Source of the DNA: DASSNU01 sp035701265 | GTDB lineage: Bacteria > Gemmatimonadota > Gemmatimonadetes > Gemmatimonadales > Gemmatimonadaceae | DNA length: 64,000 nucleotides | Direction of reading: 5' to 3' | Assembly (NCBI GenBank): GCA_035701265.1 | Contig: DASSNU010000016.1 | Location: 62,001-126,000, forward strand | Part shown: positions 16,158 to 23,541 of the stretch, piece by piece | Layout: every line of letters starts with the position of its first letter | Numbering within the stretch: position 1 is the stretch's first letter | Made by a program: the position numbers and the translations under genes | Notes under the pieces: model-generated | What the model was told of the DNA's origin: nothing | The model's input: the letters and a program-made list of their open reading frames with translations, nothing else | Database searches by the model: none

Positions 16158-16727
16158 ATGCGCCTCGCCGGCATCTCTGTAGTGGGATGGATGCACACGC
16201 TCGCCTGCACGCTCGCGCTCTTCCTCGGCGCGGTGAACATCGTGGCCGTGAAAGGATCGGCGTCGCACAAGCGGCGCGGGTGGGCGTACGTGGTGTCGAT
16301 GGTGGTGGCCAACGCGCTCACGCTCTTCATCTACCACTTCGATCTCCCGCTCACCGCCACACAGCATCCGGGACCGGGGATCTTCGGCTTCTTCCACGCG
16401 TTGGCGGTGGCCGCGCTCCTCCTCACGCTCGCCGGCGCCTACGCCTCCACGCGGCAGGAGCGCGCGCTGTGGGCGTACGCACACCCGACGTTCATGATCC
16501 TGAGCTACTACGTGCTGCTCGGCGGGCTGGTGAACGAGCTGTTCGCGCGCGTGGAGGCGCTGCGCCCGTACGCGGTGACCGTGGTGGATGGACGGCAGAC
16601 GTTCGGGTCACCGGTGTTGGGGATGACGCAGAGCGCGGTGATGCTGGCCACCTTCCTCATGCTCGTGCTGTTCGCCGTAAAGGTGTGGCGCTACCGGCGT
16701 ACGGCGCGCTCCGTCGCGCGGGGGTAG
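16158..16727 (+). CDS. DUF2306 membrane protein
   Basis: This 189-residue protein has five hydrophobic segments. The N-terminal WMHTLACTLALFLGAVNIVAVKG followed by HKRRGWAYV is the DUF2306 pattern: a membrane helix, then a basic HxxxG loop. Several His residues lie at membrane edges (WMHTLA, SASHKRRG, IYHFD, FFHAL, YAHPT), as in cytochrome-like heme proteins, but heme binding has not been shown to my knowledge. It is the last gene of the 15.3-16.7 kb operon. A weak hairpin-like CTTGTC/GACAAG pair follows the stop. Confidence 0.85.
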   Translation: MRLAGISVVGWMHTLACTLALFLGAVNIVAVKGSASHKRRGWAYVVSMVVANALTLFIYHFDLPLTATQHPGPGIFGFFHALAVAALLLTLAGAYASTRQERALWAYAHPTFMILSYYVLLGGLVNELFARVEALRPYAVTVVDGRQTFGSPVLGMTQSAVMLATFLMLVLFAVKVWRYRRTARSVARG

Positions 16728-16923
16728 CAGGCGCTTGTCACGTCCCCTCCGACAAGGGGCGCGACGGCGCGGTCGGAGGCACACGGGGTAGCGGCAAGGA
16801 GGGACGACGCGTTGGCGCCGTCGCCTGTCGTGACCGATACACGCCCCCTCCGCAGCCCGCAGCCCCCGAGCGGCCCCCCCAAGTCGCCCGCTCCCGGGGC
16901 CACCCTCCCCTGAAACTCCGCCC

Positions 16924-16946
16924 GTACCCTAATCGTACTAGGGTAC
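16924..16946 (+). promoter_or_regulatory. Inverted repeat at the start of the first PadR-ADOP unit
   Basis: Arms GTACCCTA (16924-16931) and TAGGGTAC (16939-16946) are perfect complements around a 7-base centre. The last base lies one position before the PadR start codon. The AGGG of the right arm is also the only Shine-Dalgarno-like sequence, so a bound repressor, or the folded mRNA, would cover the translation start. The TACCC/GGGTA core recurs at the PadR gene at 44.4 kb. Confidence 0.6.
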
Positions 16947-16947
16947 C

Positions 16948-17292
16948 ATGAGCGAGCAGGAGATCGACCTCATCCAGGGGACGCTCACCGTCCTCATCCT
17001 CCGGACCCTCTCGTGGGGTCCGATGAACGGCTACGCCATCGGCCGGTGGATTCGCGACACCACCGACGGCGCCATCAAGGTGGAAGAAGGCGCCCTCTAT
17101 CCCGCGCTCCATCGGATGGAGCACCGCGGGTGGATCGAGGCCGAGTGGGGAACCACCGAGAATGGGCGTCGTGCACGGTTCTACTCGCTCACGTCGCTCG
17201 GCCGCCGCCAACTGCGCGCGCGCGTGCAGGGGTGGGAGCGACTCGTGACCGCCATGACCAAGGCACTGCGTGCGTCCCCCAGGCCCACGTAA
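16948..17292 (+). CDS. PadR-family regulator of the ADOP-linked type
   Basis: This 114-residue protein comprises only the PadR winged helix. It begins QGTLTVLILRTLSWGPMNGYAIGRWI, then VEEGALYPALHRMEHRGWIEAEWG and RRARFYSLTSLGRRQL, followed by a short C-terminal helix. This compact form is the one that accompanies acidobacterial-type orphan permeases (the padR_acidobact group). It lies 16 bases before the ADOP gene on the same strand. PadR proteins are usually repressors of their own operon, released by a ligand. The inverted repeat abutting its start supports autorepression here. Confidence 0.92.
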   Translation: MSEQEIDLIQGTLTVLILRTLSWGPMNGYAIGRWIRDTTDGAIKVEEGALYPALHRMEHRGWIEAEWGTTENGRRARFYSLTSLGRRQLRARVQGWERLVTAMTKALRASPRPT

Positions 17293-17308
17293 CGACGGAG
17301 AAGGAGCG

Positions 17309-19981
17309 ATGTCGGACACCAGAGGATGGCGCCCGCTGCGGCGTCTGTTCGCGCAGCGCAAGACCGACGTGGATGCGGAGCTCGCGTATCACATCCAGAT
17401 GCGCACCGAGGAGCTCATGGCCGCAGGGCGCACGCCGGATGACGCGCACGCGGAGGCGCTGCGCGTGTTCGGCAACGTCCGCGAGGTGCGCGATGCGGTC
17501 TGGCGCATGGACGCCACGCACAACGCGCGCGTGCGCCGTGCGCAGCGATGGGAGTCGTTCTGGCAGGACGTGCGCTACGGCGCGCGGACGCTCCGGAAAT
17601 CGCCCGGCTTCGTGGCCGCGGCCACGATCTCCATCGCGCTCGGCATCGCCGCGAACACCACGGTGTTCTCCATGGTGAACGCAACGCTTCTGCGCACGCC
17701 CGGGGGCGTGCGCGCCGACGGACTCGTGCGCGTCTACCAGAACCATCACAGCCCGCTCAGCTTCCACGACATCCGCTGGTTCCGCGAGCGCGCGAGCTCG
17801 TTCATGCAGATCGTGGCCGAGGAGCCGCTTCCGATCGGGATCCGCATCGGCGCGGAGCCGGAGCGTGCGCAGGCGGCGGTGGTGACGGAAGGGTTCTTCA
17901 GCACGCTGGGCGTGCGCATGGCGTTGGGACGCCCGTGCTCCGGCGAGGAGACACGCGCGCCCGGAAGCAACAGCGTCATCGTGCTGAGCCACCGCTACTG
18001 GCTGCATCGCATGGCGGGCGATTCGTCGGTGGTGGGGCGCACGGTGCATCTCAACGGACATCCCTTCACCGTGGTGGGAGTAGCGGCGCCCGAATTCGCC
18101 AGCTCCCAGGTGGGATGGCGTGCCGATTTCTGGATGCCCATCGGCGAGCTGTTCACCGTGCGCGGCGAGCGGTTGGACGACATCAACTGGAGTCTGTACG
18201 TCACCGGGCGCCTGGCCCGAGGCGTGGACCGCGCGCAGGCGGAGACGCGGATGCAGACGCTCATGCATCAGCTCGCCACGGATGAGCCGGAGGCGCACGA
18301 GCGCATGGACGTCCGCCTGGATCACGTGCGCGGATTGAACGCCGAGCTGCGTGCGCCGCTCGAGATCGCCTCCGGGCTGCTCATGCTCGTGGTGATGGTC
18401 GTGCTGCTCATCGCCTGCGCGAACGTCGCGAACCTGCTGCTGGGGCGGGGGGCCGCGCGGCGGGGCGAGGTGGCGGTGCGCATGGCCATCGGCGCGGGGC
18501 GTGGACGCGTGGTGCGGCAGCTCCTCACGGAGAGCGTGATGCTCGCGCTGCTCGGTGGTGCGCTGGGCTACGCGCTCGCCCTGGCGGCGGTGAGCGCCAT
18601 CCAGCGTGCGCTCCCTCCGGAGATCGACGGCGCGCTGCAGGTCGGGCCCGACGCGCACGTCCTGCTGTTCACGGCCGCGCTCGCGCTCATCACCGCAGTG
18701 GTGTTCGGGCTCGCGCCGGCGCTTCGCGCGTCGCGCCTGTCGCTGTCCGATGCCATGCGCATCGACGGCGGGCGGAGCGGCACGGGGGGACGCACGCGCA
18801 CGGGACGCGCGCTGGTGGCGGTGCAGGTGGCGGGGGCCATGCTCCTGCTCAGCACCGCCGCGCTCTTCACGCGCAGTCTGCGCGCCGCGGCGGGGGTGGA
18901 TCCCGGCTTCGACGCGCGAGGCGTGGTGGATCTCGCGGTCGATGTGTCGTTGCATCCTGGGGACGACGCCGCCCATCTCGCGTTCTTCCGGCAGCTCGCC
19001 GAGCGTGCGGCGGCGTTGCCGGGTGTGCGCGATGCAGCGTTCGCCGCCGTGGTGCCGCTCGCCGGATCGAACATCCAGTCGCCCATCGAGCTTCCCCGCG
19101 ACGCGGGGAACGCGGGGGAGGGGGACGCCCGCGCGCGCATGCCCTACCTGAACATCGTGAGCCCCGGATACTTCCGCACTCTCCGTCTGCCGATCGTGCG
19201 CGGCCGCGAGTTCGACGCGAGCGATGTGCGCGGGGCGCCGCTCGCGGCGATCGTCAACGAGCACGCGGCGCGCACGCTGTGGCCTGGCCAGGAGCCCATC
19301 GGCCAGCGCTTCCACTTTGCGGGGGACAGCGCCGGCGACTACCGCGTGGTCGGCGTCGCGCGCGACGCCAGGTACAACACGCCGGGAGAGGACGTTCCCC
19401 TCTTCATCTATCTGGCACTCGCGCAGAATCCGCGCACACAGATGGTGCTGCACGTGCGCGTCGCGGGGGACGGAGAGACGGCGGGAGTGTCGCGCGCGTT
19501 GCGCGCTCTGGTGCCATCGCTCGATCCGATGCTCCCGCCGGCACAGGTGAGCACCATGCAACAGGACATGCGCGTGACGCTCCTGCCGGCGCGGGGGGGC
19601 GCCGCGCTCCTGGGCGCGTTCGGCAGCTTGGCGATGCTCCTCGCCGCGACCGGCATCTTCGGCGTCACCTCCTACGCGGTGGCGCAGCGCACGCGCGAGA
19701 TGGGCATCCGCGCTGCGCTCGGCGCGTCGTCGCGCGAGCTGCTGCGGCTGGTGATCGGCGACGCGATGCGCATCGTGGCGGTGGGGCTCGTGATTGGTGT
19801 GGCGCTCGCGGTGCCCGCCGGACTCGCGTTGCGCGGGCTCCTGTACGGCGTGACGCCGCTGCATCCGATCACGCTGCTCGCCATGCCCGCGGCGCTCGCC
19901 GCCGTGGCGTTCTTCGCGAGCTGGCTCCCGGCCCGGCGCGGAGCGCGCGTGAGCCCGCTGCTGGCCATGCGCGCGGAGTGA
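17309..19981 (+). CDS. ADOP-family ABC transporter permease (1)
   Basis: This 890-residue permease is of the acidobacterial duplicated orphan permease type. It has a soluble N-terminal segment (about 1-75, with DAELAYHIQMRTEELMAAGRTPDDA) and a membrane helix near 95-125. A MacB-like periplasmic domain follows, then three membrane helices with the FtsX motif (NVANLLLGRGAARRGEVAVRMAIGAGRGRV). This half is then repeated and ends in a second FtsX domain (YAVAQRTREMGIRAALGASSRELL). Related MacB/FtsX permeases work with an ATPase and couple ATP hydrolysis to periplasmic movement; no ATPase gene is near this one. The ATG at 17309 follows AAGGAG. The substrate is unknown, though the PadR partner suggests a response to a small molecule or envelope stress. 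Confidence 0.92.
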   Translation: MSDTRGWRPLRRLFAQRKTDVDAELAYHIQMRTEELMAAGRTPDDAHAEALRVFGNVREVRDAVWRMDATHNARVRRAQRWESFWQDVRYGARTLRKSPGFVAAATISIALGIAANTTVFSMVNATLLRTPGGVRADGLVRVYQNHHSPLSFHDIRWFRERASSFMQIVAEEPLPIGIRIGAEPERAQAAVVTEGFFSTLGVRMALGRPCSGEETRAPGSNSVIVLSHRYWLHRMAGDSSVVGRTVHLNGHPFTVVGVAAPEFASSQVGWRADFWMPIGELFTVRGERLDDINWSLYVTGRLARGVDRAQAETRMQTLMHQLATDEPEAHERMDVRLDHVRGLNAELRAPLEIASGLLMLVVMVVLLIACANVANLLLGRGAARRGEVAVRMAIGAGRGRVVRQLLTESVMLALLGGALGYALALAAVSAIQRALPPEIDGALQVGPDAHVLLFTAALALITAVVFGLAPALRASRLSLSDAMRIDGGRSGTGGRTRTGRALVAVQVAGAMLLLSTAALFTRSLRAAAGVDPGFDARGVVDLAVDVSLHPGDDAAHLAFFRQLAERAAALPGVRDAAFAAVVPLAGSNIQSPIELPRDAGNAGEGDARARMPYLNIVSPGYFRTLRLPIVRGREFDASDVRGAPLAAIVNEHAARTLWPGQEPIGQRFHFAGDSAGDYRVVGVARDARYNTPGEDVPLFIYLALAQNPRTQMVLHVRVAGDGETAGVSRALRALVPSLDPMLPPAQVSTMQQDMRVTLLPARGGAALLGAFGSLAMLLAATGIFGVTSYAVAQRTREMGIRAALGASSRELLRLVIGDAMRIVAVGLVIGVALAVPAGLALRGLLYGVTPLHPITLLAMPAALAAVAFFASWLPARRGARVSPLLAMRAE

Positions 19982-20003
19982 CGGCGGCGTAAGCGCGCCG
20001 CCG
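19982..20003. terminator. Hairpin between convergent genes
   Basis: Arms CGGCGGCG (19982-19989) and CGCCGCCG (19996-20003) pair perfectly around a 6-base loop. They fill the 22 bases between the ADOP stop and the M20 peptidase stop. The position suggests a bidirectional terminator, although there is no U-tract on either side. Confidence 0.6.
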
Positions 20004-21380
20004 CTACGCGCCGCGTGCGCCCAGGATCTCCCAGTAGCGCGCCCACGACTCGAGCCCTTCGTGCAGGCGATGCACGCGGAAGAACTCGTTGGGGGCGTGG
20101 AAGTCCTCGTCGGCGGTGCTGAAGGAAAAGAAGACGGTGGCGAGCCCCAGGTGTCGCTGGAAGAGCTCGGCGATCGGGACCGTCCCTCCCGAGCGCACCA
20201 TGAGCGGGCGCACGCCGTACACCGCGTGCAGCGCTTCGTCGGCGGCGCGGAGCGCGAAGTGATCGGGTGCGATGTCGGCGGCGCGCGCGCCGGGTCCGTC
20301 GGCGGCGATGGTGAGGCGCGTGCCGGCGGGGACGTGTCCTTCGAGGTGGCGCGTGACGAGCGCGACGATCTCCGCCGGATCCTGCTCCGGCACCAGGCGG
20401 CAGGTGATCTTGGCGTGTGCCTCGCTGGGGATCACGGTCTTCTGTCCGGGACCCTGATAGCCGCCCCACATCCCGTTCACCTCCAGCGTGGGGCGCGTCC
20501 ACTGCCGCTCGAGCGTGGAGTAGCCCGGCTCGCCGTACCCCGACGGCGCGCCAATCTGCGCGAGGTAGCGTGATTCATCGAACGGGAGCGCGGCGATCGC
20601 CGCGCGCTGCTCGGGAGTGAGCGCGCGCACGCGGTCGTAGAAGCCGGCCACCGCCACGCGTCCATCGGGCGCGTGCAGCGACGCGATGAGCTGCGCCATG
20701 GCGTGCAGCGGGTTGGCCACACCGCCGCCGTGCCGCCCGGAGTGCAGGTCCTTGGATGGCCCGATGAGGGTGAGCTCGAGTCCCACCAGCCCGCGGCTCG
20801 ACACGGTGAGCGACGGCTCGTCCACGCGCCACATCGCGCCGTCGGCCGAGATCGCCACGTCGGCGGCGAGCATCTCCCGGTTGTCGTGGATGAACGCATC
20901 GAGGCTCGGGCTGCCGATCTCTTCTTCCCCTTCGAACATGCACTTCACGTTGAGCGGGAGCGCGCCCATGGTCGCGAAGAACGCTTCGGCCACCGCGATC
21001 GGGATGAGCATCGGGCCCTTGTCATCGGACACGCCGCGGGCATAGAGGCGCCCGTCGCGCAGCGTGGGAGAGAACGGGGGGGACGTCCACTTCTCGATCG
21101 GATCCGCCGGCTGGACGTCGTAATGCCCATACACGAGCACGGTGGGCCTGCCGGGTGCACCGAGCCATTCGCCGTAGATCACCGGATTGCCCGCGGTGGG
21201 AATGGCGCGCACGGCGAACGGGCCGGCGAAGGCGAGACGGTCGGCCACCCAGCGCGCGGCGCGCGCCACGTCGCCCGCGTGCGCGGGATCGGTGCTCACG
21301 CTCGGGATCGACGCGAACTCCACGAGCTGGCCGAGGGCGCGGTCGTGGTTCGACTGGAGGTACTGCAAGACGTCGGACAT
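20004..21380 (-). CDS. M20-family metallopeptidase (dipeptidase)
   Basis: This 458-residue protein is a two-zinc M20 peptidase of the CNDP-like dipeptidase branch. Metal-site motifs visible in order are YGHYDVQPADP (His, Asp), RGVSDDKGP (bridging Asp), FEGEEEIGSPSL (catalytic Glu-Glu) and, after the dimerisation domain, SGGTVPIAELF near the C-terminus. There is no signal peptide, so the enzyme is cytoplasmic and probably cleaves dipeptides or related amides. The length is standard for the family. It may be transcribed alone; the next gene upstream on this strand ends 341 bases away. Confidence 0.92.
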   Translation of the reverse strand: MSDVLQYLQSNHDRALGQLVEFASIPSVSTDPAHAGDVARAARWVADRLAFAGPFAVRAIPTAGNPVIYGEWLGAPGRPTVLVYGHYDVQPADPIEKWTSPPFSPTLRDGRLYARGVSDDKGPMLIPIAVAEAFFATMGALPLNVKCMFEGEEEIGSPSLDAFIHDNREMLAADVAISADGAMWRVDEPSLTVSSRGLVGLELTLIGPSKDLHSGRHGGGVANPLHAMAQLIASLHAPDGRVAVAGFYDRVRALTPEQRAAIAALPFDESRYLAQIGAPSGYGEPGYSTLERQWTRPTLEVNGMWGGYQGPGQKTVIPSEAHAKITCRLVPEQDPAEIVALVTRHLEGHVPAGTRLTIAADGPGARAADIAPDHFALRAADEALHAVYGVRPLMVRSGGTVPIAELFQRHLGLATVFFSFSTADEDFHAPNEFFRVHRLHEGLESWARYWEILGARGA

Positions 21381-21721
21381 CGGTCATTGCACCTCGGTGA
21401 CTCTGACGTCGATGACTATTGCGGTACGGTGAATTCCGCGGCGTTCAGGAACGCTGCGGCAGCGGTGCGCCGTTTGCCTCACCCGGAGACTTTGCCTTGT
21501 CCCACGCTCTTGAGCAGTACCCATCTTCGTCCGCGATCCTGTAATGGAGTGATATCGCAGGCGATACCACTCGCGACGATGCCAGTGATGTCGGCGCAGG
21601 TGGTATCACCGGTGAGATCATCTGATCGCAGACCCACGAAGAGGAGGACCGTGGATGATGAGCGGTGCAAGACGCCGGCCGTGAACGGCACCTTTCGCTG
21701 CGAGCGCCAGAGCCACCGGGC
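21381..21721. other. 341-base intergenic stretch with two palindromic elements
   Basis: No convincing gene was found between the M20 peptidase start and the SDR stop. A 70-codon minus-strand frame (21479-21691) has no recognisable domain. The region carries two imperfect copies of a 22-bp palindrome, beginning GTGATATCGC at 21549 and GTGGTATCAC at 21600. A third copy occurs at 26739. A decayed small gene or mobile fragment is possible. Confidence 0.45.
21549..21621. repeat. Pair of GTGGTATC-type palindromic elements
   Basis: Copy A (21549-21570) is GTGATATCGC-AG-GCGATACCAC, ten-base arms with one mismatch. Copy B (21600-21621) starts GTGGTATCACC and continues GGTGAGATCAT. The inner arms of A and B (GGCGATACCAC and GTGGTATCACC) also pair with each other with one mismatch, so the 73 bases could fold as one long stem. 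The function is unknown. Confidence 0.45.
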
Positions 21722-22507
21722 TCACTTGCCGCCGTCGATAGAGAGCACCTGCCCGGTGATCCATCCGGCGCGCTCGGAGGCGAAGAAGAGCACGCCGTAG
21801 GCGATGTCCTCGGGCGTGCCCAGGCGCTTCAACGCAATCCGCTCCACGAGCGCACGCTGTCCCTCCGCGCCGTACGACCTCCACTGCCGCTCGGTGGTCG
21901 GGTTGGAGCGCACGAACCCGGGAGCCACGGAGTTCACCGTGATCCCCCACGCGCCGAGCTCATGCGCGAGCTGCCGCGTGAGCCCGATCTGCGCGGCCTT
22001 GGCCGATGCGTACGCCTGGACTCCGGTGAGGCTCACGCCGAGCCCCGCGCCGCTCGAGATGTTCACGATGCGTCCCCACGTCGCGCTCTTCATTCCCGGT
22101 GCCACCGCGCGCGCGAAGGCGAACGCCGCCGTCACGTTGACGTCGAAGATGCTCCGCCACTCGTCGTCCGTCACCTGCTCCAACGGCTTCCCCGTCTGTC
22201 CCAGCACGCCGCCGGCGTTGTTCACCAGGATGTCCACGCGACCGGTCTGCACGCTTGCGCACGTGTCGGCGACGAACCCGTGCACGTGCGCTGCGTCGCG
22301 CACATCGACTGTGCGCACCTCGCACGCGCCTCCGGAGCGCGCACCGGCGGTGTGGCAGAGTCGGCGCGTCTCCTGCAGCTCGTCCTCGAGCACGTCGCAC
22401 CCCCACACCGCCGCGCCGCGCTCGGCGAAGGCCATGCTGATCGCGCGCCCGAAGCCGTGCGCGGCGCCGGTGACGATCACCGTCTTGCCGGAAAAGTCGT
22501 CCGTCAT
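21722..22507 (-). CDS. Short-chain dehydrogenase/reductase (SDR)
   Basis: This 261-residue classical SDR is an NAD(P)-dependent oxidoreductase. The cofactor motif TGAAHGFG lies near residue 12 and the structural NNAG at about 95. The catalytic Ser is in VNISSGAG, and the YxxxK pair is in AYASAKAAQ. The ending WITGQVLSIDGGK is the usual one for FabG-like enzymes. The acidic residue after the second strand (WGCDVLED) favours NAD over NADP. An ATG at 22505-22507 starts the domain; the longer open frame upstream is not needed. The 97-base gap to the creatininase-like gene on the same strand allows co-transcription. The substrate is unknown. Confidence 0.9.
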   Translation of the reverse strand: MTDDFSGKTVIVTGAAHGFGRAISMAFAERGAAVWGCDVLEDELQETRRLCHTAGARSGGACEVRTVDVRDAAHVHGFVADTCASVQTGRVDILVNNAGGVLGQTGKPLEQVTDDEWRSIFDVNVTAAFAFARAVAPGMKSATWGRIVNISSGAGLGVSLTGVQAYASAKAAQIGLTRQLAHELGAWGITVNSVAPGFVRSNPTTERQWRSYGAEGQRALVERIALKRLGTPEDIAYGVLFFASERAGWITGQVLSIDGGK

Positions 22508-22604
22508 TGCACGGTGCTCCTCTCCCACGATGCTCGGACGACGCGTCAATGTTCCGTGCGGGATTCGCGGTCCGTCCACGGAGAATGCACGCCGTCGCCG
22601 CGCG

Positions 22605-23318
22605 CTACGCGTCGCCCTCCCCCCACGATCCGGTGAGCAGCGCGCGCGTCTCGTCCACCGCCACAGCCCAGATGGCCAGCATCTCCGCATCGGAACGCTG
22701 GTACACGCCACCGTAGTTGCCGTCCCCCAGATAGCGGCGCAAGGAGTCCGGGTCGAGCGCACGCACGCGCGAGAGCTCCACCATGGCCCGCTGCTCGGCC
22801 GGCACTTCCACGCCGGGAAGGCGCGTCCAGGGGAAGTTCTCCATCCACGACGCGTGCGACGCCACCGGGTCCGTCTCCATCACCTTGGCCCAGGTGCGCG
22901 GCGCGTTCCACCAGTTGTGGAAGAGCACGCGGCACTCCGGATGGTCGGCCGTCCACTGCTGCGCGAGCGGCTGCACGGCGCTGTTGCCGCCATGTCCGTT
23001 CACGATCAGCACGCGGCGGAATCCGCTGTGCGCAAGTGCGTCGAGGATGTCGCGCACGACGGCCAGGTGCGTCTCCACGCGCAGCGTGATCGATCCGGGA
23101 TACGCGCGGAAGTACGGGCACACGCCGTACGACAACACGGGGAACACCGGAACGCCGAGTGGTTCCGCGGCTTCGGTGGCGACACGCTCGGCCAGGATGC
23201 TGTCGGTGGCGAGGCGCAGGTAGCCGTGCTGCTCCGTGCTGCCGATGGGAAGCACGGCGCGGTCGTCGTGCTGCAGGTAGCGCTCGACCTGCATCCAGTT
23301 CATGTCGTGCACGTGCAT
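22605..23318 (-). CDS. Creatininase-family protein
   Basis: This 237-residue protein has the metal-binding block VLPIGSTEQHGYLRLATDS (Glu, His and Asp ligands) and VLIVNGHGGNS with the following His/Gly residues. Both are hallmarks of the creatinine amidohydrolase family, which hydrolyses cyclic or linear amides and includes mycofactocin MftE and formamide hydrolases. The substrate cannot be assigned, because creatinine specificity is rare in the family. The ATG at 23316-23318 is taken as the start; another ATG five codons later (MNWMQ) is also possible. The gene faces away from the CocE-like gene, with a 17-bp tandem repeat in between. Confidence 0.88.
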   Translation of the reverse strand: MHVHDMNWMQVERYLQHDDRAVLPIGSTEQHGYLRLATDSILAERVATEAAEPLGVPVFPVLSYGVCPYFRAYPGSITLRVETHLAVVRDILDALAHSGFRRVLIVNGHGGNSAVQPLAQQWTADHPECRVLFHNWWNAPRTWAKVMETDPVASHASWMENFPWTRLPGVEVPAEQRAMVELSRVRALDPDSLRRYLGDGNYGGVYQRSDAEMLAIWAVAVDETRALLTGSWGEGDA

Positions 23319-23374
23319 GGCAGGGAAGGGGGGGGAAGGGGGTCGCGTGCGGAAAGATACCCCACCCGGCGCGG

Positions 23375-23451
23375 CGGTGCGACTTGCGCGCCGGTGCGAC
23401 TTGCGCGCCGGTGCGACTTGCGCGAAGGAGCGACGTGCGCGGAGGTGCGAC
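23375..23451. repeat. 17-bp tandem repeat array between divergent genes
   Basis: Three near-identical copies of CGGTGCGACTTGCGCGC begin at 23375, 23392 and 23409. They are followed by two diverged copies at 23426 and 23443, the last incomplete. The array lies 57 bases upstream of the creatininase-like start and about 90 bases upstream of the CocE-like start. That is the position expected for promoter elements of both genes. Confidence 0.75.
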
Positions 23452-23541
23452 GGCGGTGCTGGCGCCGCGCGCCGGGGCGCGCCATTGTCCAGGGGACCGC
23501 GTCGTGGCCGCACCTCCCTCCATACCCGCCCACCGCTCCCC

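Noticed and set aside
17189..19864. An 891-codon minus-strand frame antisense to the first ADOP gene.
   Set aside because: His/Arg-rich shadow of the ADOP gene, with no domain.
21479..21691. A 70-codon frame between the M20 peptidase and SDR genes.
   Set aside because: Its residues come largely from the palindromic elements. No Shine-Dalgarno sequence and no family.
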